Source: Desulfurellales bacterium
GTDB taxonomy: Bacteria > Campylobacterota_A > Desulfurellia > Desulfurellales > Hippeaceae
Assembly: GCA_027064405.1 (NCBI GenBank)
Contig: JAMOPP010000067.1
Coordinates: 1-13,757, forward strand
Length of the DNA stretch: 13,757 nt
Direction: 5' to 3'
The notes under the pieces: generated by a model
Seen by the model: only the letters and a program-made list of their open reading frames with translations
Told to the model about the DNA's origin: nothing
Database searches by the model: none
Position numbers and translations under genes: made by a program
In this document: piece by piece, positions 1 through 6,675 of the stretch
Layout: each line of letters starts with the position of its first letter
Position numbering within the stretch: position 1 is the stretch's first letter

Positions 1-70
1 CTGTCGAATTTATTGGGCAATGGCATAGATATACCTACCACTTTTTAGAAAATGTATCTGTTTTTACAAA

Positions 71-101
71 GAATTTTAAGGGGCATAAGGCGGGAATTCT
101 A
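71..101 (+). repeat. Short interspersed repeat, copy 1
   Basis: The segment GAATTTTAAGGGGC followed by ATAAGGCGGGAATTCTA resembles the segment at 4377-4406. The core shared by both copies is GAATTT, AAGGG, TAAGGCG, GGAA and CTA in the same order, with one-to-two-base gaps. This may be a small intergenic repeat family or a remnant of a mobile element. Two imperfect copies are weak evidence, and no terminal repeats were seen. Confidence 0.35.
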
Positions 102-195
102 ATTGGCATTGACAGTCTCCTTTCTTTGGTTGTCTTGTGGTTGCTTCAGGTGATAAAGATTAGATGCCTATATATTCCGCATATTGTATTAGTTC

Positions 196-223
196 TTGAC
201 AAACCAATAGATAAAACTATAAT
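196..223 (+). promoter_or_regulatory. Sigma70-type promoter for nfnAB
   Basis: A perfect -35 box TTGACA (196-201) is separated by 16 bases from a perfect -10 box TATAAT (218-223). Transcription would start near 230 and leave a leader of about 160 bases before nfnA. That leader contains a candidate short ORF with its own ribosome binding site. Confidence 0.75.
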
Positions 224-295
224 TTGGCGATTTTGGTTTCTTAAGAATTTATTATGAAAAAATTCAACAACAGAAAGAAGAGAAGGATGTCTATA

Positions 296-400
296 ATGAC
301 AGGCGAAAAAGATAAAAATACGGTTAAGATAGCAAAGTATAGGTGTGTATTTGAATATTTAAAAAATATTAACTTTTGGGAGGTTAGGTATGTCGCATAA
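296..400 (+). CDS. Possible short leader ORF overlapping the nfnA start
   Basis: The ATG at 296 is preceded by AAGGA with eight-base spacing and opens a 34-codon frame ending at TAA 398-400, which overlaps the nfnA start at 390 by 11 bases. The product begins MTGEKDKNTV and ends with WEVRYVA; no family is recognised. The same frame extends back to an ATG at 254 (48 codons), but that start has no good ribosome binding site. It lies wholly within the transcript expected from the 196-223 promoter, so translation could couple to nfnA. A chance ORF is equally possible. Confidence 0.3.
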   Translation: MTGEKDKNTVKIAKYRCVFEYLKNINFWEVRYVA

Positions 401-1223
401 GATTACTCGCAAAATGGACCTTAACTCGGCAGATTTTTATGTTGAAGTTGAGGCTCCTTTAGTAGCCGAAAGATTTAAAGCGGGAAACTTTACAATTTTA
501 AGAAGTAACCCGCAAGGTGAGAGAATTCCAATGTCTATTATGAAGGCAGAAGATGGAAAAATAGCAATGTTCATCAAGAAACTTGGAAAGACTTCTATGG
601 AACTTTACAAAACGCTTGACACATTTGAAAATGTTATAGGTCCTATGGGAAATCCTATAGATATTAAGAAGTATGGTAATGTTGTCGTAGCATCCGATCT
701 TGTATGTGGTCATGCCGAAAACTATGCTATATGCGAAGCGCTAAGCGCAGTTGAGGGAAACCATGTAATATCTTATCAGACATATCCTACAGCGGATGAA
801 GTATATCCTGATGAAGTTCTTGCTGATAAGGTGTGTGACGAGTACCACTTGACAACAGAAGACGGAAGTAGAGGAGAGGAAGGTCACTACATAGACCTGC
901 TTGAAGAGAGGCTCGAAAAAGGTGAGAAGATAGATGTTATATTTGCAGGTGGAGCTTTGCCAAATTTGCAAGAATTGGGTGAAATGACAAAGGCTTACAA
1001 TGTTCCTACAATAGTAACCGTAAGACAGATTATGGTTGATGCATCGGGTATGTGCGGTGCTTGTCGTGTATTTATTGATGGTGAAATGAAGCTTGCCTGC
1101 ATTGACGGACCTATGTTTGATGCTCATAAAGTTGATTGGGAAAGTGCATTAAGAAGACCTAATATGTTTGTAGAAAAAGAAACCGTTGCCACAAAACTAT
1201 GCAAAGAAACGGGGAGGTGCTAA
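390..1223 (+). CDS. nfnA: NfnA-like FAD/NAD-binding subunit of ferredoxin:NADP+ oxidoreductase
   Basis: This 277-residue protein matches the small subunit of the cytoplasmic NfnAB complex (sulfide/dihydroorotate dehydrogenase-like family). In studied homologues it binds FAD, NAD(H) and one [2Fe-2S] cluster, and couples NADH and ferredoxin oxidation to NADP+ reduction. Seen here: an FAD-loop motif RIPMSI (45-50), GPMGNP (84-89), a conserved TTEDGS stretch (155-160) and the cluster-binding region with D217, C222, C225 and C237, followed by DGPMFD. An aspartate plus three cysteines is the ligand set known for this family. The start is set by GGGAGG (378-383), six bases before the ATG. The glycine-rich nucleotide loop usually following the first domain (GGGxGxAP type) is absent; residues 98-111 read VVVASDLVCGHAEN. 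Loss or change of NAD(H) binding is therefore possible. nfnB starts one base after its stop. Confidence 0.85.
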   Translation: MSHKITRKMDLNSADFYVEVEAPLVAERFKAGNFTILRSNPQGERIPMSIMKAEDGKIAMFIKKLGKTSMELYKTLDTFENVIGPMGNPIDIKKYGNVVVASDLVCGHAENYAICEALSAVEGNHVISYQTYPTADEVYPDEVLADKVCDEYHLTTEDGSRGEEGHYIDLLEERLEKGEKIDVIFAGGALPNLQELGEMTKAYNVPTIVTVRQIMVDASGMCGACRVFIDGEMKLACIDGPMFDAHKVDWESALRRPNMFVEKETVATKLCKETGRC

Positions 1224-1224
1224 G

Positions 1225-2613
1225 ATGGCAAAATTAAAACCAAGAGTTCCTGTAAGGGAACAACCCGTAGAGGAAAGAATTCACAATTTTGATTCTGTTC
1301 CTTATGGATATAACGAAGAAGAGGCCATAGCAGAGGCTCAGCGCTGTATTCAGTGTCCTAATCCAACTTGTGAAACAGCTTGCCCTGTTAATATTAAAAT
1401 AAAAGATATGATACATTTTATTGCTCAGAAACAGTTTAAAGAGGCATTCTTGCTAACAAAAGAAGATGATGCTTTCCCTGCTTGTACAGGAAGGGTTTGT
1501 CCTCAGGAAGATCAGTGTGAGGGTGCTTGTATATTAGTGAAAACCGGACAGCCTATAAGCATAGGAAAGCTTGAGGGTTTTGCGGCAGATTGGGCAAGAA
1601 AAAATGGAATTAAGGAAGAAATTAAAGTTCCTTCTACAAGCAAACCTAAAAAAGCGGCTGTAGTCGGCTCAGGACCTGCCGGATTGGCTTGTGCTGCGGA
1701 TTTAAGAAAATATGGATATGAGGTAACAATGTTTGAAACACTACATCAGGCAGGTGGTGTTTTGGAGTATGGTATACCTAACTTCCGTCTTCCTAAGGAT
1801 ATTGTTGAGTATGAGTTGGATGCTTTAGAGGAAAGCGGAGTTGAAATAAAACTCAATCATACTGTTGGTCAAAACATAGGTTTTGATGAACTTCAAGAAG
1901 AGTATGATGCTATTTTCTTGGGAACAGGCGCAGGCGCACCAAGATTTATGGGCATAGAAGGTGAAAAATTGAACGGTGTATATTCAGCAAATGAATTTTT
2001 AATAAGAGCGAATTTAATGAAAGCATCCCTGTTCCCTGATTGGGATACACCTATTATGGTTGGAGACAAAGTAGGCGTTATTGGAGCAGGAAATGTTGCT
2101 ATGGATGCTGCAAGAACTGCATTAAGACTCGGAGCTAAAGAAGTTTCGATAATATACAGAAGAAAAATGGACTTTTCTCCGGCAAGAGCAGAAGAATATG
2201 AGCATGCCAAAGAAGAAGGTATTATATTCCAAGAACTTGTTAATCCCGTAAAAATAGTCGGAACGGATAGAGGTTGGGTAAAAGGTGTAGAAGTAGTTAA
2301 TATGAAGCTCGGTGATAAGGATAGCAGTGGAAGGCCAAGACCTATTCCTGTAGAAGGAACAGAGCATATAATAGAAATTGACACTGTTATTGAGGCACTT
2401 GGAACAATGCCGAACAGACTTTTCTTAAGTAAAGCACCTGAATTAAAGACAGACAGAAAGGGTATCATCATAACGGACGAGAACCTTATGACAAGCATAC
2501 CCGGTGTATTTGCCGGTGGTGACGCTATTAGCGGAGGAGCAACTGTTATTTTGGCGCTCGGTGAGGGAAGAAGAGCGGCTAAGGCTATGCACGATTACAT
2601 AGAAGGTAAATAG
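1225..2613 (+). CDS. nfnB: NfnB / glutamate synthase small-subunit-like flavoprotein
   Basis: This 462-residue protein is the large, FAD- and NADPH-binding subunit of NfnAB, also related to the small chain of glutamate synthase. The N-terminal iron-sulfur region carries C41, C44, C49, C53, then C87, C92, C98 and C102, expected to hold two [4Fe-4S] clusters. An FAD Rossmann motif GSGPAG sits at 148-153, a second nucleotide-binding motif GVIGAGNVAMDAA at about 284-296 for NADPH, and the C-terminal FAD motif GVFAGGDAISGGAT at 427-440. Length and order are normal for NfnB. An in-frame TTG at 1186 would add 13 residues inside nfnA; the ATG at 1225 is preferred because GGGGAGG (1211-1217) precedes it at good spacing. 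No glutamate synthase large subunit is present, which supports the Nfn role. It ends at an intrinsic terminator. Confidence 0.92.
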   Translation: MAKLKPRVPVREQPVEERIHNFDSVPYGYNEEEAIAEAQRCIQCPNPTCETACPVNIKIKDMIHFIAQKQFKEAFLLTKEDDAFPACTGRVCPQEDQCEGACILVKTGQPISIGKLEGFAADWARKNGIKEEIKVPSTSKPKKAAVVGSGPAGLACAADLRKYGYEVTMFETLHQAGGVLEYGIPNFRLPKDIVEYELDALEESGVEIKLNHTVGQNIGFDELQEEYDAIFLGTGAGAPRFMGIEGEKLNGVYSANEFLIRANLMKASLFPDWDTPIMVGDKVGVIGAGNVAMDAARTALRLGAKEVSIIYRRKMDFSPARAEEYEHAKEEGIIFQELVNPVKIVGTDRGWVKGVEVVNMKLGDKDSSGRPRPIPVEGTEHIIEIDTVIEALGTMPNRLFLSKAPELKTDRKGIIITDENLMTSIPGVFAGGDAISGGATVILALGEGRRAAKAMHDYIEGK

Positions 2614-2636
2614 ATTTCTGAAATTTATTTTATAGG

Positions 2637-2675
2637 GGGCGAATCTAAGTTTATAGATTCGTCCTTTTTGTTTTT
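2637..2675 (+). terminator. Intrinsic terminator of nfnAB
   Basis: GGGCGAATCTA (2637-2647) pairs with TAGATTCGTCC (2654-2664) as an 11-bp stem with one G-U pair and a six-base loop, followed by a T-rich tail TTTTTGTTTTT. It begins 24 bases after the nfnB stop. The reverse orientation lacks a good T-tract, so it is mainly a plus-strand terminator. Confidence 0.9.
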
Positions 2676-2695
2676 ATAAAGAAAATAATTTAGGT

Positions 2696-3031
2696 TTACT
2701 CAAAAGATATTTCTTTTAGTGTCATATCAAAAACATTTTTAACATATTCGTTTGTTGGATTACCAAAACAGTTAATTTGTCTTAATCTATGAATAACTAT
2801 ATCTATTGAATATTTTCTAACAGCGTCTAAGGGGCTTTCCTCTTTGGCAAGAACTTTTAAAATTTTACTGTTTATTTTCAATTCTGCGAGTTTATTTATA
2901 AAATCATTAAATTCCTTCGGATATTTTTTTATAATATTGTTTAAGTAAATCATTGCTTCACTATCTTTTTTCATATCGTTTATAATATCACTCGCATTCA
3001 TTTGAAGTGTTATGTATTCATTTTCGTTCAT
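2696..3031 (-). CDS. Hypothetical helical protein (111 residues)
   Basis: I do not recognise this protein. The start is placed at the ATG complementing 3029-3031 because GGAGG (3040-3036) precedes it; a longer version from 3073 would add 14 residues with no better site. The product starts MNENEYITLQ, is rich in Lys, Ile, Asn and Asp, and looks mainly alpha-helical, with no signal peptide or membrane segment and a single Cys. It is convergent with nfnAB and not joined to the next minus-strand operon, since a hairpin lies between them. A small soluble regulatory or structural protein is possible, but nothing in the sequence assigns a role. Confidence 0.65.
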   Translation of the reverse strand: MNENEYITLQMNASDIINDMKKDSEAMIYLNNIIKKYPKEFNDFINKLAELKINSKILKVLAKEESPLDAVRKYSIDIVIHRLRQINCFGNPTNEYVKNVFDMTLKEISFE

Positions 3032-3116
3032 ACGACCTCCGTAAACACCTTTTAGATGAAAATAAAATAACAAAATATCAGGTATATTGATAGAAAAAAA
3101 TTACAGGTAAGAATTT

Positions 3117-3168
3117 AAAAGAACACCCCGGATACTTAAATGTCTTTAAACATTAAGTCCGAAGTGTT
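3117..3168 (-). terminator. Hairpin ending the tusE-dsrE2 operon
   Basis: An imperfect long hairpin spans 3122-3168: AACAC pairs with GTGTT, CGG with CCG and ACTTAA(A)TG with CATTAAGT. Read on the minus strand it lies about 35 bases after the stop of the DsrE2-like gene and is followed by CTTTT. The plus-strand read also ends in a T-run, so it may work in both directions. Confidence 0.6.
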
Positions 3169-3201
3169 TTTAAATTAATTTAGAAGAAAAAGTTTTATAT
3201 A

Positions 3202-3684
3202 CTATGTGTATATAATTTGGGCACCGGCTGAAACTTCATACATTTTACCGACAGATATAATATCATCAACTTCGTCGCACAAATCATCTTTGGTAAGATG
3301 AAACATATCAGCCATAGCTTTGCATGCAAAAATTTGTCCACCACCGTCGTGAATCATTTCCAAAAATTCACCTACTGGAGGAATATCCATAGAGTCAAAC
3401 TGAGCCATTATCTGATCTGTTACAAACTGTGTTAAATTCTCGGGCATAGGGCCATTTGGAGCAGGCATATGAGACATAAAATTGTTTACATCTTTTATCT
3501 GTAATTTATCCATTCTGTTTTTTGTTACTACATCGGTTCCAAAAAATGTAAAAAACAGCACAGCGTCCATGCCTTCCATTAATGCGCCATTTGCCATAAT
3601 TAATCCGGGATATACATTCTCAAGAGAATTTTTTGATATTATTATAGATACTTTTTTTACAGGTTCATAATTATTATTTTCCAT
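3202..3684 (-). CDS. DsrE2/DrsH-like sulfur-relay protein
   Basis: This 160-residue protein matches the DsrE/DsrF/DrsH-like family, specifically the DsrE2 branch: KKVSIIISKNSLENVYPG near the N-terminus (10-27), an aromatic strand VLFFTFFGTD (42-51), a variable middle segment rich in Pro and Met, then GGGQIFACKAM (114-124) with the conserved cysteine C121. Members carry persulfide sulfur between donors such as rhodanese or TusA and acceptors such as TusE/DsrC; some DsrE2 proteins are membrane-linked. A second cysteine, C136, is present. The start follows AAGGAG (3696-3691). It lies 15 bases after the TusE-like gene, and the pairing fits a sulfur-relay role, although no rhodanese, TusA or dissimilatory sulfite reductase gene is visible. 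Confidence 0.82.
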   Translation of the reverse strand: MENNNYEPVKKVSIIISKNSLENVYPGLIMANGALMEGMDAVLFFTFFGTDVVTKNRMDKLQIKDVNNFMSHMPAPNGPMPENLTQFVTDQIMAQFDSMDIPPVGEFLEMIHDGGGQIFACKAMADMFHLTKDDLCDEVDDIISVGKMYEVSAGAQIIYT

Positions 3685-3699
3685 TTTTTACTCCTTATT

Positions 3700-4017
3700 T
3701 TATACGCAGCCTGTAGGTTTAGGGATTCCTGCAACCTTAGCTGCTTTTTTTGCGGGACCTTTTGGGAAAAGCTGATATAATTCTTTTGTCGGCACCCCGC
3801 TTGCTTTTGATAGTTTTCTTAATGATGGACCTGTTCCTGTTTCTTTGAATGTTTTTTGCATAACTTCAATAACAGCCCAGTGACCATCTGTTAAAGTGTC
3901 AATTCCTTCCTGTTTAGCCAAAAATGCTGCAACTTCTTTGTCCCAATCTTCAAGATTTTCTAAATAACCATCCTCGTCAACCGGGATAGTTTTGCCGTTA
4001 ATCTCCAGAGTAGCCAT
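3700..4017 (-). CDS. tusE: TusE/DsrC-family sulfur carrier with a single C-terminal cysteine
   Basis: This 105-residue protein matches the TusE/DsrC/DsvC family over its whole length: DEDGYLENLEDWDKEVA near the N-terminus (14-30), LTDGHWAVIEV (42-52), GTGPSLRKL (61-69) and the C-terminal arm ending KPTGCV. The penultimate cysteine C104 (CysA) is present. The second cysteine that true DsrC proteins carry eleven residues earlier (CysB) is replaced by alanine (A93, in KKAAK). That is the pattern of TusE, which accepts sulfur for tRNA thiolation, or of related regulatory members, rather than of a DsrC partner of sulfite reductase. The start follows AGGAGG (4031-4026). It leads an operon with the DsrE2-like gene, driven from 4154-4126. 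Confidence 0.88.
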   Translation of the reverse strand: MATLEINGKTIPVDEDGYLENLEDWDKEVAAFLAKQEGIDTLTDGHWAVIEVMQKTFKETGTGPSLRKLSKASGVPTKELYQLFPKGPAKKAAKVAGIPKPTGCV

Positions 4018-4125
4018 TCTTAATACCTCCTAAATAAATATATGTAAACTTTATTAATTTCTTATAAAGCTGAGTATAAATTTTGCTAAACCCTTCAAAT
4101 TCTAAAATTTTCACAAACCGAATGC

Positions 4126-4154
4126 ATAATAACATAACAAACTTACTATGTAAA
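4126..4154 (-). promoter_or_regulatory. Sigma70-type promoter for the tusE operon
   Basis: On the minus strand TTTACA (4154-4149) is followed after exactly 17 bases by TATTAT (4131-4126). Transcription would start near 4119 and leave a leader of about 100 bases before tusE. Confidence 0.65.
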
Positions 4155-4198
4155 GTATTTTAAAACTAAAAGTTTCATTTTTATTGTGTGTTTTATAT

Positions 4199-4246
4199 TT
4201 GACATTTAGAGTTCAAATCCTTTCTCTGTATGAATTGAAATGTCAA
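4199..4246. repeat. Inverted repeat, 9-bp perfect arms
   Basis: TTGACATTT (4199-4207) and AAATGTCAA (4238-4246) are perfect inverted copies 30 bases apart. No T-tract follows on either strand, so it does not look like a terminator. It could be an RNA hairpin or a protein binding site between the divergent units. Confidence 0.5.
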
Positions 4247-4329
4247 GACCTATCAATTTCTCGTTTTCTTTAAATTAAGAACAACTCATTGTATTTATTT
4301 AGCTTTCTTTTATTTCCTGCGCAGAACTC

Positions 4330-4369
4330 AGCACCATTATCAACCCTATATCAAAGGATAAATAGTGCT
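4330..4369. repeat. Imperfect hairpin upstream of argB
   Basis: AGCACCATTATC (4330-4341) can pair with GATAAATAGTGCT (4357-4369) with one mismatch and one bulge, leaving a 15-base loop. It lies just before the second repeat copy and about 135 bases before argB. It does not match a riboswitch I recognise. Confidence 0.4.
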
Positions 4370-4376
4370 AATTAAG

Positions 4377-4406
4377 GAATTTCAAGGGCTGTAAGGCGTG
4401 GAACTA
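4377..4406 (+). repeat. Short interspersed repeat, copy 2
   Basis: GAATTTCAAGGG followed by CTGTAAGGCGTGGAACTA matches the segment at 71-101 with a few substitutions and short gaps. Both copies sit in AT-rich intergenic DNA upstream of plus-strand operons and in the same orientation. Confidence 0.35.
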
Positions 4407-4503
4407 TTTTACCTTTAACAATTTTGATAGATAAAATTAATTATGATATTGATTTTTAGATATAAAATGATAGACTGTTTATATACATTGCAGGGGGCAT
4501 AAA

Positions 4504-5352
4504 ATGTTCGATAAAGGCGATTGTCTCATAGAAGTTCTACCCTATATAAAAAAGTTTTTTAAAAAAACTATGGTTATAAAATATGGCGGAGCTGCTATGA
4601 TTGATGAAAATTTAAAAAATAGTTTTTCAAAAGATGTTTCTTTGCTAAAATATATAGGAATTAACCCGATAATAGTTCACGGCGGAGGACCTGCAATAGG
4701 CAAAACACTACAACAATTAAATATGGAGAGTAAATTCCATGGAGGACTAAGAATAACTGATGAAGCGACTATGGAGGTTGTTGTGATGGTGCTGGCAGGA
4801 AAAGTCAACAAAGAGATAGTGTTAAAAATCAATCAAAACGGCGGAAAAGCTGTCGGTGTAAGCGGTGTAGATGCATCTATAATACAGGCTAAAAAGAAGT
4901 TAGTAGAGGATGTAGATTTGGGACTTGTAGGAGATGTGGAACTTGTCAATCCTATGATTTTAAATCATTTATCGGAAGACGGGTATATACCGGTTGTTGC
5001 ACCTATAGGTGTTGACGAAAACGGAAAAAGATACAATATAAATGCAGACAGTGTCGCAAGTGCAATCGCAATAAGTTTAAAGGCTGAAAAATTAATTTTT
5101 TTAACTGATTCAGACGGTGTTCTTGATAAAAACGGCGAACTTGTATCATCTGTGAATATTAAGAATATAGATAATATGATAAATGATTCTGTTATATATG
5201 GTGGTATGATACCAAAGATATTGTCAAGTAAAGAAGCCATTGAAAATGGTGTGAAAAAGGTGCATATTATTAACGGAACAAAGGTTCATTCTCTCTTGGA
5301 GGAAATTTTTACACTTACAGGAATAGGAACGGAAATACACGAAGATGAGTAA
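4504..5352 (+). CDS. argB: Acetylglutamate kinase
   Basis: This 282-residue enzyme phosphorylates N-acetyl-L-glutamate with ATP, the second step of arginine synthesis, in the cytoplasm. It belongs to the amino acid kinase family. Visible motifs are KYGGAAM (26-32) with catalytic K26, HGGGP (59-63), LRITD (82-86), YNINAD (177-182), LTDSDGV (200-206) and YGGMIPK (232-238) with K238. The N-terminal extension (LIEVLPYIKKF, 8-18) and the total length fit the arginine-inhibited type, which is longer than the E. coli enzyme. The start follows AGGGGG in a GCAGGGGGCATAAAATG context. No other arginine gene is nearby. Instead, the last 8 bases overlap the start of a histidine kinase gene, implying co-translation with a signalling protein. 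Confidence 0.95.
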   Translation: MFDKGDCLIEVLPYIKKFFKKTMVIKYGGAAMIDENLKNSFSKDVSLLKYIGINPIIVHGGGPAIGKTLQQLNMESKFHGGLRITDEATMEVVVMVLAGKVNKEIVLKINQNGGKAVGVSGVDASIIQAKKKLVEDVDLGLVGDVELVNPMILNHLSEDGYIPVVAPIGVDENGKRYNINADSVASAIAISLKAEKLIFLTDSDGVLDKNGELVSSVNIKNIDNMINDSVIYGGMIPKILSSKEAIENGVKKVHIINGTKVHSLLEEIFTLTGIGTEIHEDE

Positions 5353-6658
5353 AAAATCAGGTGATTTTGATCTGTTATTATATGAATTAGCTGTATTGTT
5401 AGAATATGAAAAGGATTTAAGGCATACATATTTTGCCGCTTTAATCATTTTTATGCTTGCTTTCAATCTTGATAAAATAATTATATTTAAATACAGCAGG
5501 AGTAAAAAATGTTTTGACCCTAAGGTCGGATTAAAAAAAGAATATATTTCGGAAATAAAAGATATATGGGAAAAAAACAAGAGCGAGACCGGATATTTTG
5601 CAAGATGGCTTCTTGATATGTCCTGTGAAAAATTCAATCATACGGAGTGCAACGAAAAAATTCAGTCTCTAAATTTACCTTGCAATGAAGCGTCAAGATC
5701 AATAGCAAGCACATTTATAACCGATGAAGTTAAAAAAATTAATATTCAGGATATTAAAAACAGACGAATACAAAACATTTTGAAAGAGATAGAGATGACA
5801 AGCGCTTTTTATATTCCTCTTTTGTCAAGAGGCAAGCTTACAGGTTTTATACTTTGCTCCGGTGATTCTTTAGAGAAAGAGCGATTTGAGCCTTTTAAGA
5901 GTTTATTGGGAATAGTAATAGACAACTTTATAAATATTAAAGAGAGGGATAATATTAAAACATATCTTGATAAAGAAAGTTCACCCTATGTAAACAACCA
6001 AGAGCAAATATACAAATTAGGAAAAGCTACAGCTACGGTAGCACATGAGATGAAAAATGCTCTTGTCGGCATAATAGGTTTGTTTAACAAGCTAAAAAAA
6101 CATATTGATAAAAATGAAAAAGCTCAAAGATATACATCCGTAATAGAGGATGAACTAAATAAGCTCTACAACTTTACATTAGATATCAATAAATATTCAA
6201 AAGATTTGTCTGTTGTGCAAAAGACCCGCGTCAATTTGCAGGAGTTAATCAATAAATCCATTGATATGGTTGAGGGAATCAATAGCAATATCGTTTTTTC
6301 AGTATATGTAGATGAAAAAGCTAAAGAGGCATATGTTGACAAGTCTCATATGGAAAGAGTTTTTATTAATTTGTTCAAAAATTCAATGGAGGCATACGGG
6401 GATAAAAAAGATGGTAAAATTACCGTTGTTATAGTGAAATCCGGTAACAATATTGTTATTAAAATAAGAGATGATGCGGGCGGAATTAAAAAAGATAACT
6501 TTAACAATATTTTAAAGCCTTTTTTTACTACGAAAAAGCAAGGTACAGGTCTTGGTTTGTCTATAGTGAGAGATATAATTAAAAAACATAACGGAACGGT
6601 AGAATTTAAAAATATTGATTCCAAGGGCTTGGAATGTACTATTCGCCTTCCGGCATAA
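5345..6658 (+). CDS. Soluble sensor histidine kinase with GAF-like domain
   Basis: This 437-residue protein has no clear membrane segment. Residues about 25-200 look like a GAF-type sensor (SAFYIPLLSRGKLTGFIL at 153-170 is typical of a late GAF strand pair). The HisKA dimerisation and phosphoacceptor region follows with H234 in VAHEMKN. The catalytic ATPase domain shows the N box around N346 (LFKNSMEA), G1 DDAGGI (376-381), the F box PFFTTK (392-397) and G2 GTGLGL (400-405). All residues needed for autophosphorylation appear present; the G1 motif has DDA in place of the common DNG. Cysteines C57, C94, C102 and C113 fall in or near the sensor part and could serve redox or metal sensing, which is only a guess. 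The ATG overlaps the end of argB, and a lone receiver gene begins 17 bases after its stop. Confidence 0.88.
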   Translation: MSKKSGDFDLLLYELAVLLEYEKDLRHTYFAALIIFMLAFNLDKIIIFKYSRSKKCFDPKVGLKKEYISEIKDIWEKNKSETGYFARWLLDMSCEKFNHTECNEKIQSLNLPCNEASRSIASTFITDEVKKINIQDIKNRRIQNILKEIEMTSAFYIPLLSRGKLTGFILCSGDSLEKERFEPFKSLLGIVIDNFINIKERDNIKTYLDKESSPYVNNQEQIYKLGKATATVAHEMKNALVGIIGLFNKLKKHIDKNEKAQRYTSVIEDELNKLYNFTLDINKYSKDLSVVQKTRVNLQELINKSIDMVEGINSNIVFSVYVDEKAKEAYVDKSHMERVFINLFKNSMEAYGDKKDGKITVVIVKSGNNIVIKIRDDAGGIKKDNFNNILKPFFTTKKQGTGLGLSIVRDIIKKHNGTVEFKNIDSKGLECTIRLPA

Positions 6659-6675
6659 AATAAATGGAGGTTGTT

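Larger units (their letters stand above)
1..389. other. Leader region upstream of nfnA
   Basis: This AT-rich stretch holds no gene I recognise. It contains one copy of a short repeat (71-101), a near-consensus promoter (196-223) and a possible short leader ORF (296-400). One plus-strand frame is open from position 3 to the TGA at 255-257 (84 codons, no start visible because of the left edge). Its product would be rich in Trp, Leu, Ile and Phe and poor in Lys and Glu, unlike the other proteins here, and the strong promoter lies inside it. I therefore think it is either non-coding or the remnant of a membrane-protein gene. Its stop overlaps an ATG at 254 as ATGA. Confidence 0.5.
4018..4503. other. 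AT-rich intergenic region between the divergent tusE and argB units
   Basis: No gene is apparent in these 486 bases. The left part carries the minus-strand promoter of the tusE operon (4126-4154). The middle has a 9-bp inverted repeat (4199-4246) and an imperfect hairpin (4330-4369), and the right part has the second copy of the short repeat (4377-4406). A promoter for argB must lie near 4420-4480; TTGATA and TTGATT boxes occur there, but no pairing with a good -10 stands out. The argB ribosome binding site AGGGGG sits at about 4492-4497. A 19-codon minus-strand ORF was too short to support. Confidence 0.6.

Noticed and set aside
3..257. Stop-free plus-strand frame at the left edge
   Set aside because: No start is visible, the composition is unlike neighbouring proteins, no family is recognised, and a near-consensus promoter lies inside it. 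It is kept only as a note in the leader region.
1186..1224. Upstream TTG start that would extend nfnB by 13 residues into nfnA
   Set aside because: The ATG at 1225 has GGGGAGG at proper spacing and gives the usual NfnB N-terminus; the extension is nfnA sequence read in another frame.
1893..2498. 201-codon minus-strand ORF opposite nfnB
   Set aside because: It lies entirely within a well-supported gene, is low in complexity (Ser, Ile, Pro rich), and is explained as the shadow of NfnB codons.
4154..4230. Nineteen-codon minus-strand ORF starting with MSNIKHTIKM in the tusE-argB gap
   Set aside because: It is very short, has a poorly spaced ribosome binding site, and ends inside the tusE promoter.
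4018..4503. Riboswitch or T-box upstream of argB
   Set aside because: Hairpins are present, but none of the conserved cores I know (T-box, SAM, lysine, glycine, cyclic-di-GMP and similar) can be found.
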